A stretch of DNA of 8,038 bases from Rhodoferax sp. (GCA_030683195.1 JAUXQA010000038.1:1-8038); one strand, 5' to 3'. Counted from the stretch's first letter, positions 1 to 6,302 are shown. Made by a program: numbers and translations. Notes: a model not told the origin generated them from the sequence alone.

Positions 1-449
1 GCGCCCACCACGCCGATGTGGGCGCGCCCGGTCTGGACTAGCGACACCAGGTCCCCGTCCTCGGCAATCAGGCATTCAAACGCGAGGTCAGGGAAGCGCT
101 GCTCAAAGGCACTGAGCAGCCCCTCAAATCGGTCCGACTGGTAGGTGTCGGACCACACCACGCTGAGCCGCGCCTCCAGGCCGCCACCAAGCTGGCTGGC
201 AGACAAATCCAGCCGGTCGCTGGCGGCCAGGATGGCTTGCACTTTGCCCAGGATCACCCGTCCGTGCTCGGTCAGGGTGGGTTTGCGGCTGCTGCGGTCG
301 AACAGTGTGAGCCCCAGGTCAATTTCAAGGTGGGCGATTGCGCTGCTGACGGTGGACTGGCTCTTGCCCAGCTTGCGGGCCGCCGCCGAGAATGAGCCCA
401 GGCCCGCAGCCTCGGCAAAGGCGGTCAAGGCTTCAGGTGAATGGCGCAT
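1..449 (-). CDS. LysR-type transcriptional regulator, 3' end cut by window edge (AceR-like by context)
   Basis: This gene is a DNA-binding regulator of the LysR family. About 149 N-terminal residues are visible, roughly half of the usual 300. Residues 1-64 form the winged helix-turn-helix: F-x-E-x-A-GLGSFSAAARKLGKS at 11-30, then a recognition helix QSTVSSAIAHLE at 31-42, LGLTLFDRSSRKPTLTEHG at 45-63, and the start of the linker helix. The first strands of the effector-binding domain follow (LSVVWSD near residue 98), and the rest runs off the window. The ATG at 449 is chosen because an in-frame stop (TAA) lies just upstream with no other ATG between, and the HTH then begins at the usual distance. 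It is divergent from the PACE transporter gene at 550, which is the arrangement of aceR and aceI in Acinetobacter. LysR regulators usually control such a divergent neighbour and themselves. The link to the transporter is inferred from position; the inducer is unknown. Confidence 0.93.
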   Translation of the reverse strand, partial: MRHSPEALTAFAEAAGLGSFSAAARKLGKSQSTVSSAIAHLEIDLGLTLFDRSSRKPTLTEHGRVILGKVQAILAASDRLDLSASQLGGGLEARLSVVWSDTYQSDRFEGLLSAFEQRFPDLAFECLIAEDGDLVSLVQTGRAHIGVVG

Positions 450-479
450 GAGCAGTTTCTCTATCTGTATTTACGATGG

Positions 480-512
480 TTATCAACTTTAATGTATTGC
501 AAATATCGATAA
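480..512. promoter_or_regulatory. AT-rich divergent control region with LysR-type T-N11-A site
   Basis: The 100-base gap between the LysR gene (start 449) and the transporter gene (start 550) contains an AT-rich island in otherwise GC-rich DNA. Within it, 495-511 reads TAT-N11-ATA, matching the general LysR box T-N11-A. It holds the palindromes TTGCAA (497-502) and ATCGAT (505-510). A wider inverted repeat TTATC (480-484) / GATAA (508-512) brackets the region. LysR proteins typically bind a recognition and an activation half-site in this kind of gap. No convincing -35/-10 pair could be assigned on either strand, so transcription starts are not called. The operator assignment is inferred from pattern and position, and such short motifs can arise by chance in AT-rich DNA. 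Confidence 0.4.
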
Positions 513-549
513 AAATGCAGCTTTCCCGTTTCAAGTGTGCAATGTCCCC

Positions 550-981
550 ATGAGCCTCCAGAAGTCAGCCAAAGAACGTTTTTTTCATGCCCTCGGGTTT
601 GAGGTGCTGGCCATCGCCATTTGTGCACCCCTGGGGGCTTGGCTGCTGGGGTATTCGCTGGCCCACATGGGCGTGCTGACTCTGATGATCTCGCTGATTG
701 CCATGGCGTGGAACATGGTGTTCAACATGGTGTTTGACCGAGCCCAGCGCCGCATGGGTTTTGCCCGGACGCTGGGTGCGCGGGCGGTGCATTCGGTGTT
801 ATTCGAGATTGGCCTGATCCTGGCCGTGGTGCCGCTGGCCGCGTGGTGGCTGGACATCGGGTTGTGGGAGGCCTTTGTACTGGACATCGGCATTGTGCTG
901 TTCTTCCTGCCCTACACCTTCTTGTTCAACTGTACCTTTGACCACGTCCGGGCACGGGTGGTAGCCAGACACTTGATATAA
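550..981 (+). CDS. PACE-family multidrug/biocide efflux transporter (AceI-like, two BTP domains)
   Basis: This 143-residue integral inner-membrane protein has four predicted helices (about 13-34, 38-61, 81-101, 106-128) arranged as two tandem bacterial transmembrane pair domains. It belongs to the PACE family, whose founding member AceI exports chlorhexidine in exchange for protons. The family motifs are all visible: R10-x2-HALGFE18; WNMVFNMVFD 54-63; R78-x2-HSVLFE86; and D112IGIVLFFLPYTFLFN followed by D131. Glu18 falls at the place of AceI Glu15, the residue needed for proton coupling. An in-frame GTG at 535 would add five residues (MCNVP). The ATG at 550 is preferred because it puts the first motif at the usual distance from the N terminus, but neither start has a clear Shine-Dalgarno sequence. 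The divergent LysR gene is the likely regulator. Substrates cannot be read from sequence; PACE proteins variously export chlorhexidine, acriflavine, benzalkonium and short-chain diamines. Confidence 0.93.
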   Translation: MSLQKSAKERFFHALGFEVLAIAICAPLGAWLLGYSLAHMGVLTLMISLIAMAWNMVFNMVFDRAQRRMGFARTLGARAVHSVLFEIGLILAVVPLAAWWLDIGLWEAFVLDIGIVLFFLPYTFLFNCTFDHVRARVVARHLI

Positions 982-1010
982 AAAAGCGACCCGCTGTTTG
1001 AGGCTAGCGG
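979..1010 (-). terminator. Intrinsic terminator of the egtD-senB-selD-VTT operon
   Basis: Reading the minus strand, CCGCT (1010-1006), a ten-base loop and AGCGG (995-991) form a five-base-pair hairpin. After GTCGC comes a run of six T followed by ATA, ending at 979. The left arm overlaps the VTT gene's TAG stop, and the T run reaches the stop codon of the convergent PACE gene. The stem is short but GC-rich, and the T tract is good on this strand only; on the plus strand there is no T run after the hairpin, so the PACE gene gets no clear terminator from it. Confidence 0.5.
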
Positions 1011-1663
1011 CCCATGAGCCGGCTTGGTTCACGGCGCAGCAGCGCCGCAGCCAGTGGCAAAAGGCCCAACGCCATGATGGCCACGAACACCTCGCCGGAA
1101 AACAAGGCCTCCAGCGATTCCACTTCCGACAGCGATACCCCGACATTCACGTACAAAGCGGTGCCGGGCAGCATGCCCAAGGCACTGATCCAGAAAAACG
1201 TCCATGGGTGCAACTTTGTGAAGCCGCTCAGCAGATTCAGGGGCACAAAGGGAATCACGGGCAGCAAGCGAAGTGACAGCAGGTAATACGCTCCCTCGCG
1301 CCCAAGGCCGACGTTGAGCTGTTCCAGTCGGGTGGCAAAGCGTACCTGGGCCCATGCGTTCAGGCCGTGGCGCATAGCCAACATGGTCAAGGTGGCACCA
1401 AGGGTGGACGCGAGCGTGGCAACCACCGTACCCCACGCCAGACCAAAACTGGCCCCGGCCATCAGCATCAGCACCGCTGCACCAGGCAGGCACAGGGCCG
1501 TGAGCAGCGTGAACACGCCCGCGTACAGCAGCGTCACCATCAATGGCTCTTGGGCGTACCACCCGGCAAAGGCTTTCTGGGCAAGTTTCACGTTGCTCAG
1601 GCTGGCCTCGGCCAGCCCCAGATCAAACCAGTTCAACCCCAAGGCTTGAAGGAGGGTATCCAT
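1004..1663 (-). CDS. VTT/TVP38-TMEM64 (DedA superfamily) inner-membrane protein
   Basis: This 219-residue membrane protein is of the VTT-domain (SNARE-associated, PF09335-type) superfamily. Hydrophobic segments lie near 42-59, 61-96, 125-146, 154-175 and 191-209. Family signatures are visible: the proline-glycine turn CLPGAAVLMLMAGASFG (58-74), the re-entrant element R132-LLPVIPFVPLN with LLSGFTKL (144-151), and the GMLPGT turn (163-168). Members are thought to be proton-linked lipid flippases or small-solute transporters, and biochemical roles are uncertain. The start is the ATG at 1663, 27 bases after the selD stop, with no strong ribosome-binding site, so translation may depend on the operon message. 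As the last gene of a selenium cluster it may aid entry of selenium oxyanions or membrane homeostasis. A DedA protein has been linked to selenite sensitivity and uptake in Cupriavidus metallidurans. The family call is firm; the selenium role is inferred from context. Confidence 0.87.
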   Translation of the reverse strand: MDTLLQALGLNWFDLGLAEASLSNVKLAQKAFAGWYAQEPLMVTLLYAGVFTLLTALCLPGAAVLMLMAGASFGLAWGTVVATLASTLGATLTMLAMRHGLNAWAQVRFATRLEQLNVGLGREGAYYLLSLRLLPVIPFVPLNLLSGFTKLHPWTFFWISALGMLPGTALYVNVGVSLSEVESLEALFSGEVFVAIMALGLLPLAAALLRREPSRLMGR

Positions 1664-1690
1664 ACCAAATGTCAGGGGTGTATGGTTGTC

Positions 1691-3979
1691 CTACGCAGTC
1701 AGTACAACTGGCTCCAGCGCTTCACCCTGCGCCAAGATGCGGCCAATGATGGCAGTGTGCGGGTAACCCAGCGCCTTGAGCGCCGCCACACAGGCGTCCA
1801 CCCGGTCGGCGGGCACACTGGCCAGCAGGCCACCGGCCGTTTGTGGGTCAAAAATCAGCGGGTAACGCGGGTGTTGGGCAAAGGCCTCCTGGTTGCGCAG
1901 CGCCCGGCGCAGGCGAACATTGGCAGGCTGCAGTGAGCTGACAATGCCCGCAGCCACGGTCTCCAGCGCGCCGTCCAGCAGCGGCAGGGCACCCAGGTTG
2001 ATTTCAGCGTCCACGCCCGAGGGCTTGGTCATTTCCACCAGATGCCCCAGCAGGCCAAAGCCGGTCAGGTCGGTGCAGGCGGTGGCGCCAAACTCGCGCA
2101 GGCACTGGGCACCTTTTCTGTTGGACAGCACCATGGACTGCAAAGCAGTGTCAATCCAGCGGCCTTTGGCTGCCAGGCGGGCATGCGCAGCAAACAGGGT
2201 GCCTGTGCCAATGGGTTTGGTGAGAATCAGCATGTCACCAGGCTGCATGCCGCCCTTGCGCATCACGCTCACCAAGTTCTCGTCAATCAAGCCGTTGATG
2301 GCAAAGCCCAGCGCCAGCTCACTGCCTTCGCCGGTGTGGCCGCCCACCAGCGCGCACCCGGCGTCGTTGAGCACCTCCACTGCGCCGGTCATCATTTGAA
2401 ATAGCAGGTCTTCGACTTTGGCCTCCAGGCCCGGGGGCACGGTGGCAATGGCCGTGGCGGATTGGGGCTCACCGCCCATGGCAAAAATATCGCCCAGCGC
2501 ATGGTTGGCCGCCACTTTGCCAAACAAGTAAGGGTCGTCCACAAACGCCCTGAAAAAGTCCACCGAATGCACCAGCGCCTTGCCCGGCGGTACACGCACA
2601 ATGGCCGCGTCGTCAGGGTCGTGCAGGCCGATGAGCACGTCGTCGCGCTGCACAACCTGCAACTGGCCCAGCGCCCGCGACAGCACAGTCGAGCCCACTT
2701 TGGCGCCGCATCCACCACAGCGCATGGCAATGGCCGAGATGGCCTGCAGCGACTCCTCCTGGCTCAGTGCCAACTGGCTCGCGGCAGGGACCGGGGCGGT
2801 GCTCCTGGACGCCATGTCGGGAAATTCCGAGAACTTGCGCATGAAGTCGCGGTCAATCCGGTCTTTCCAGCGCCAGACCCAGTCGCCCGCAAAGCCCAGC
2901 GAACCGCGCGAGGCCACGGCATAGCGGTTGCCGGTGCTGATGAGTGCCAGCCAGCTGCGCTGCGGCCGGTAGGGCTCGAGCGCCTGCCCCTGAAGGCTGC
3001 GTCGCAAGTTATCGGCCAACGGCGGGCCCATGCGCACGGCAAACACACCAGCTTTCTCCAGCGGGCGACCCTGCAGGGCGGCGATGTCGCCCGCGGCAAA
3101 AATGACCGGGTCGGTCACGGTTTGCAAGGTGTCGGTGACCTGAATGAAGCCTCCGGCGTCCAGTGCCAGCCCGGTACCCTGCAGCCACGGTGCGCCGCCG
3201 GCCTGGGTGACCCACATGATCTCGTCGGCTTCCACCACCAGGCCGTTGGCGCACAGCAGGCGGCCAGACTCCACTTGGGTGACTTGGGCGTTCAGGTGCA
3301 TTTCAACCGCTCGCTCAGCCAACACACGTTCAAAGCGCTGGCGTACCCCGGCGTTGTGGGTGGGAAGCACGGTGGTGCCTGAGCTCATCAACACAAAGGT
3401 CAGCAAATCCGGGTTGCGGCCCAGCGCCTGCAGCTCCTGGCGCAGGCGGTATTGCATGGACAGCAGCAGCTCCACACCGCCAGCGCCTGCGCCCACCACG
3501 GCAATGCGCAAGTTGCCTTCGGTGTGCGCCTTCACCCGACCCAGTAGCGCCAGCCAGCGCTGGTTGAAGCCGGTGATGGGTTTGACCGGGACGGCAAATT
3601 CTGCTGCTCCCGCAATACCACTCAGGCGCGGGGTGGAGCCAATGTTGATGGACAGTCGGTCATAGGGCACTGGCGGGCGGTTGCGACACAGCACCTTGTT
3701 GGCAATGCGGTCAATGCCAACCACTTCGTCCCGGAACAGCCGTGCCCCGGCAAACACGGCCAGGCGAGCCAGGTCGATGTGCACCTCGTCGTAGCTGTAG
3801 TGGCCGGACACATAACCCGGCAGCATGCCCGAGTAGGGCGTATGCACATCAGTGCAGATGACGGTCAGGCGCACGCCGGGTTCGGGCTGCATGCCAAAAC
3901 GCTTGAGCACGCCCACATGACTGTGGCCGCCGCCGATGAGCACAATGTCGCGGGCGATGGGTTGGGAAGAGGTTTGCAT
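1691..3979 (-). CDS. selD: Bifunctional FAD/NAD(P)H oxidoreductase-selenophosphate synthetase (SelD/SenC-type fusion)
   Basis: This 762-residue two-domain protein would supply selenophosphate. Residues 11-370 are a pyridine nucleotide-disulfide oxidoreductase (NDH-2-like): FAD-binding GGGHSHV at 16-22, NAD(P)H-binding GAGAGGVE at 163-170, and the second FAD motif FAAGDIA at 294-300. A linker rich in Ala/Ser/Pro (about 388-412) leads to selenide, water dikinase (413-762), which makes selenophosphate from selenide and ATP. Its active site reads C421-GG-C424-GAK427. Cys424 and Lys427 match E. coli Cys17 and Lys20, while Ala426 replaces the dispensable second cysteine. Phosphate/Mg ligand motifs follow: DDAAIV (456-461), SVDFF (472-476), ALGDIFAMGG (494-503), GGHTGEGSE (546-554), DLTGFGLLGH (637-646) and FDPQTAGGLL (710-719). 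Bacterial SelD alone is about 350 residues; the oxidoreductase fusion is known in cyanobacteria and various proteobacteria. The ATG overlaps the senB stop as TGATG, so translation is probably coupled. It may also feed selenouridine or selenocysteine pathways if the genome has them. Confidence 0.92.
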   Translation of the reverse strand: MQTSSQPIARDIVLIGGGHSHVGVLKRFGMQPEPGVRLTVICTDVHTPYSGMLPGYVSGHYSYDEVHIDLARLAVFAGARLFRDEVVGIDRIANKVLCRNRPPVPYDRLSINIGSTPRLSGIAGAAEFAVPVKPITGFNQRWLALLGRVKAHTEGNLRIAVVGAGAGGVELLLSMQYRLRQELQALGRNPDLLTFVLMSSGTTVLPTHNAGVRQRFERVLAERAVEMHLNAQVTQVESGRLLCANGLVVEADEIMWVTQAGGAPWLQGTGLALDAGGFIQVTDTLQTVTDPVIFAAGDIAALQGRPLEKAGVFAVRMGPPLADNLRRSLQGQALEPYRPQRSWLALISTGNRYAVASRGSLGFAGDWVWRWKDRIDRDFMRKFSEFPDMASRSTAPVPAASQLALSQEESLQAISAIAMRCGGCGAKVGSTVLSRALGQLQVVQRDDVLIGLHDPDDAAIVRVPPGKALVHSVDFFRAFVDDPYLFGKVAANHALGDIFAMGGEPQSATAIATVPPGLEAKVEDLLFQMMTGAVEVLNDAGCALVGGHTGEGSELALGFAINGLIDENLVSVMRKGGMQPGDMLILTKPIGTGTLFAAHARLAAKGRWIDTALQSMVLSNRKGAQCLREFGATACTDLTGFGLLGHLVEMTKPSGVDAEINLGALPLLDGALETVAAGIVSSLQPANVRLRRALRNQEAFAQHPRYPLIFDPQTAGGLLASVPADRVDACVAALKALGYPHTAIIGRILAQGEALEPVVLTA

Positions 3980-5049
3980 CAGTTGGTTCTATTTTGAAGT
4001 GTGAGGTCGTCCACGAGCCGGTGCAGCGACACGCGCTCGGCCTCGGAAGAAAACAACGGCGCGCGGGCGGCGCACTGGATCTGCAGGCGCGCCAGGAGGT
4101 CGCCGCTGCGGCTTTGGCGCAGCAGGGCCACCAAGCCTGGCGCGTCGTTCCAGTCAAAGTAACCTGCATAGTCGGCACCCAGCATGCCGACATTGCCATC
4201 AATGCGCGAGGCCAACACGGGCGTGCCCGAGCGCACGGCCTCCATCACCACATGCGCACCGCCTTCCATGCGGCTTGTGTGAATGAGCAGGTGCGCGCGC
4301 TGAATCCGCCGGCGCGTGGCTTCATGCGCCAATCCGCCCAGCCAACGGTAATGCGGGCAGGCAGCGGCTGTGGCTTGCGCCTGCGTGGCCAGGGCGGCGT
4401 CCAGCGGGGCGCCGATGTGGTCGATCAAAATTTGATCAGCGGGGGCCAGCAGGCAGGCAGCGTCAAACAATGTGGCGGGGGATTTTTCTTCTCGCAGGTG
4501 GCCCACCATCACGGCGCGCAAATGGCGGGTTGGCTTGGGCAGCGTGGCGCGCGGGGGCGTGGACTGAAAAATCACACTGGCCTTGGTGCGCAATTCGGGG
4601 GTGAGAGCGTCTGGCCCGCGCTCTTGCAGCAGCACCAGGCGCTGGGCGAGTTGCAGCGAGCGCCGGGCTTGGGGATCAGTCTGGATGTCGCGGTACAAAT
4701 CGGTGCCGGTCAACACCACGGCCAGGCGGGGGGCGGCTGGGTCATTGGGGTTGCTTGTGGCGTCGGTTTTGCTTTTGACGTTGTCCGTGTTGTTTTCATT
4801 GCTGTTGCCGTGCGTCGCTCCTCTTACCGTGCCGTGCGCCTGCGCCCAAGCGGCAATCGATGGGGCAGACCGGCGGGCGTGCAGCGCCAACATGACAGTG
4901 TCGTTTGCGGCGTCCGGCCCGTCAGGCCAGTGGTTGGTGATGCGCACGCGGTGGGGGCGCAGTAAGCGCTGCCAGCGCTGGGCGGTTTGCCAGTTGCCGT
5001 TGTTGGCATCGGCCAGAGCGGGGCTGACGATCACGATACGCTCGTTCAT
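3979..5049 (-). CDS. senB: SenB-type selenosugar synthase (TIGR04348 glycosyltransferase-like)
   Basis: This 356-residue soluble protein has a GT-B (GT4-like) fold. In the selenoneine pathway described from Variovorax, SenB joins selenophosphate to UDP-GlcNAc to form a 1-seleno-sugar, the selenium donor for SenA. Visible features: an N-terminal Rossmann start IVIVSPALADANNGNWQTA (5-23), LALHARRSA (54-62), the hallmark VVLTGTDLYRDIQTDPQARRS (111-131), QSTPP (162-166), the donor-side MVGHLREEKSP (181-191), and the E-x7-E region MEGGAHVVMEA (261-271) followed by SGTPVLASRIDGNVGMLG. A polar Asn/Thr/Ser-rich insert lies at about 73-107. The ATG at 5049 gives the expected N terminus; a GTG at 5058 would add three residues. 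A GGGTGG stretch a few bases upstream is a weak ribosome site. The stop overlaps the selD ATG, which ties this enzyme to its selenophosphate supplier. Identification is by motif pattern and gene order; another sugar donor or another selenosugar end product is possible. Confidence 0.88.
   Translation of the reverse strand: MNERIVIVSPALADANNGNWQTAQRWQRLLRPHRVRITNHWPDGPDAANDTVMLALHARRSAPSIAAWAQAHGTVRGATHGNSNENNTDNVKSKTDATSNPNDPAAPRLAVVLTGTDLYRDIQTDPQARRSLQLAQRLVLLQERGPDALTPELRTKASVIFQSTPPRATLPKPTRHLRAVMVGHLREEKSPATLFDAACLLAPADQILIDHIGAPLDAALATQAQATAAACPHYRWLGGLAHEATRRRIQRAHLLIHTSRMEGGAHVVMEAVRSGTPVLASRIDGNVGMLGADYAGYFDWNDAPGLVALLRQSRSGDLLARLQIQCAARAPLFSSEAERVSLHRLVDDLTLQNRTN
4729..4833 (-). other. 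Low-complexity polar insert within senB (residues about 73-107)
   Basis: Between AWAQAH and LAVVLTGTDLYRD the protein carries about 30 residues dominated by Asn, Thr, Ser, Asp and Lys, including HGNSNENNTDN. Most SenB/TIGR04348 relatives, as I recall the family, go straight from the 'HARRSA...AH' segment to the LTGTDLYRD strand with only a few residues between. The DNA here is richer in A and T than the surrounding gene. It reads as a disordered surface loop, and the frame is intact on both sides, so it is not a frameshift. Confidence 0.6.
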
Positions 5050-5160
5050 GGATGCCACCCGGCCGTGCCAGACTCAAAACACCGAATTTTGGAGGAAAAT
5101 TGATCTCTAGCCGGCGTATCCCATGCCTGGGTAGCTATACAAAGCATAGTGTTTTAAAGC
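5050..5160 (-). promoter_or_regulatory. egtD-senB intercistronic region with possible RNA structure
   Basis: These 111 bases separate the egtD stop (TGA, 5163-5161) from the senB ATG. They are AT-richer than their flanks. On the minus strand AAAACAC (5155-5149) can pair perfectly with GTGTTTT (5082-5076), and the stem can extend three more pairs with G-U wobbles. Inside it lie a small hairpin CTATG-CTTTG-TATAG (5149-5135) and a CCCA/TGGG hairpin (5130-5119). There is no T run that would make a classic terminator. The region could be a processed spacer, a leader giving senB separate control, or a dispersed intergenic repeat. No known riboswitch class was recognised. Confidence 0.3.
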
Positions 5161-6153
5161 TCAGGCACTCGCCCATAGCACGGCAAACCGGCCTTGCTCT
5201 GGCGTGGCGGCGTCGGTCCAGGTCACGGCTTGACCAAACCCGGCCTCGCGTAGCAACTGAGAGAAGCCATCAATCGTCCACTTGTACGAGTTCTCGGTGT
5301 GAATGCGCTCGCCCTGCGCAAACGTTCGCTGCCCGCCCGGCCAGTGCACGGTGAGGTCGCGATGCGCGGCCAGATGCATCTCGATGCGCGACTCGTCCGT
5401 GTTGTAAAGCGCCACATGGCCCCAGTCCGCCAGGCGCAGGTCGCTGCCCACCAGCCGGTTGATGTGCGAGAGCAGGTTGCGGTTGAACGCGGCTGTGACC
5501 CCCAAGGCGTCGTCATAGGCAGCCTCCAGTTCCGCACTGTCTTTGATCAGATCCACCCCGATCAGTAACCCGCCGCCCGCCACCGGTCCGCAGGCTTGGT
5601 GCACTTGGCGCAAAAAGGCCAGCGCCTCGGTGGGGGTGAAGTTGCCGATGCTCGAACCCGGGTAAAACAGCACGCGCGGCGCAGCATCTGGCGCGCCCAC
5701 CTCGGGAGGCAAGTTCAGCGTTTGCGAAAAATCCAGCCCCACGCCCACCATGTCGAGTGCCGGATACTGGCGCTGCAGGCAATTGAGCGCATTGCGCAGG
5801 AATTCAACCGAAATGTCCACCGCCACGTATCGGGCCGGGATAAAACGGTCAAACAGGCTGGCCGCCTTGTTACAGTTGCCCGCGCCCAGGTCGATCAGCG
5901 TGGCACCCGCAGGCACCCGCTGCGCCATGGCACCGCCATGCGCCTCAAAAATCGCGGCCTCGGTGCGGGTGGGGTAGTACTCGGGTAGCTCGGTGATGGC
6001 CTCGAACACACGTGAGCCCAGCGCGTCATACAAAAACTTCGGTGACGTGCTGGCGCCGCCTGGCTGCGGGTTGGCGGTGAGCCCTTGCAGCAGCTCCTGG
6101 CGCACGGCCTCCAGTTGCATGTGGTGAATCTGGATGAACTGGGGCGTTTTCAT
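5161..6153 (-). CDS. egtD: L-histidine Nalpha-methyltransferase EgtD (hercynine synthase)
   Basis: This 330-residue soluble enzyme uses three S-adenosylmethionine to trimethylate the amino group of L-histidine, giving hercynine, the betaine scaffold of ergothioneine and selenoneine. The family's usual length is about 320. Visible signatures: SPKFLYDALGSRVFEAIT (37-54), LPEYYPTRTE (56-65), SAM-binding DLGAGNCNK (88-96) and VAVDIS (110-115), FYPGSSIGNF (163-172), AAYDDALGVTAAFNRNLL (211-228) and HTENSYKW (285-292). By inspection, Tyr60, Asn171, Tyr213, Glu287 and Ser289 match the histidine-contacting residues of mycobacterial EgtD (Tyr56, Asn166, Tyr206, Glu282, Ser284). The ATG at 6153 gives full length; an internal ATG at 6120 is possible, and neither has a good Shine-Dalgarno sequence. 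Its position directly upstream of senB and selD points to selenoneine rather than only ergothioneine. No EgtB or SenA partner is in the window. A hairpin upstream suggests egtD is the first gene of its transcription unit. Confidence 0.95.
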   Translation of the reverse strand: MKTPQFIQIHHMQLEAVRQELLQGLTANPQPGGASTSPKFLYDALGSRVFEAITELPEYYPTRTEAAIFEAHGGAMAQRVPAGATLIDLGAGNCNKAASLFDRFIPARYVAVDISVEFLRNALNCLQRQYPALDMVGVGLDFSQTLNLPPEVGAPDAAPRVLFYPGSSIGNFTPTEALAFLRQVHQACGPVAGGGLLIGVDLIKDSAELEAAYDDALGVTAAFNRNLLSHINRLVGSDLRLADWGHVALYNTDESRIEMHLAAHRDLTVHWPGGQRTFAQGERIHTENSYKWTIDGFSQLLREAGFGQAVTWTDAATPEQGRFAVLWASA

Positions 6154-6302
6154 GGGCGAGGGCAGCTGACGAAGCCGTTATGGGAGCTGTTGAGAGCCTG
6201 AGTCTACTCAAAATATAAAGAACGCCTGATATTTGAATCATCAGGCCTGTGAGTCATATTTTGATAGTGACCAAGGGAACGAATACGCCGGCTGGAGGCC
6301 AA
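6154..6302 (-). other. Intergenic region upstream of egtD
   Basis: This 149-base gap contains the terminator hairpin and the presumed promoter of the egtD-senB-selD-VTT operon. A TATATT segment (6217-6212 on the minus strand) could be a -10 element, but no well-spaced -35 box was found, and it also forms part of the terminator tail. I see no coding potential, repeat or recognisable regulator site in the rest. Confidence 0.35.
6210..6246 (-). terminator. Probable intrinsic terminator after the YHS lipoprotein gene
   Basis: On the minus strand GCCTGAT (6246-6240), a nine-base loop and ATCAGGC (6230-6224) form a perfect seven-base-pair hairpin. It is followed by G and a T-rich tail, TTCTTTATATTTT (6222-6210). 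It lies 57 bases after the YHS gene stop and 57 bases before the egtD ATG. It would therefore separate the ATP-grasp/YHS unit from the egtD operon, whose promoter should lie between it and 6153. The T tract is interrupted, so termination may be partial. Confidence 0.55.

Noticed and set aside
145..492. 115-codon plus-strand open frame opposite the LysR gene
   Set aside because: Antisense to the LysR helix-turn-helix; no domain and an Arg/Ser-rich composition.
2462..3382. 306-codon open frame on the plus strand opposite selD
   Set aside because: It lies wholly antisense to conserved SelD/oxidoreductase motifs, its product is rich in His/Arg/Gln/Gly with no recognisable domain, and high-GC genes commonly leave such open antisense frames.
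3994..4965. 323-codon open frame on the plus strand opposite senB
   Set aside because: Antisense shadow of senB; the minus-strand frame carries all the family motifs and the start/stop overlaps with selD.
6210..6246. Inverted repeat considered as a regulator operator for egtD
   Set aside because: The perfect seven-base stem followed by a T-rich tail just after a stop codon fits a terminator better, although a dual role is not excluded.
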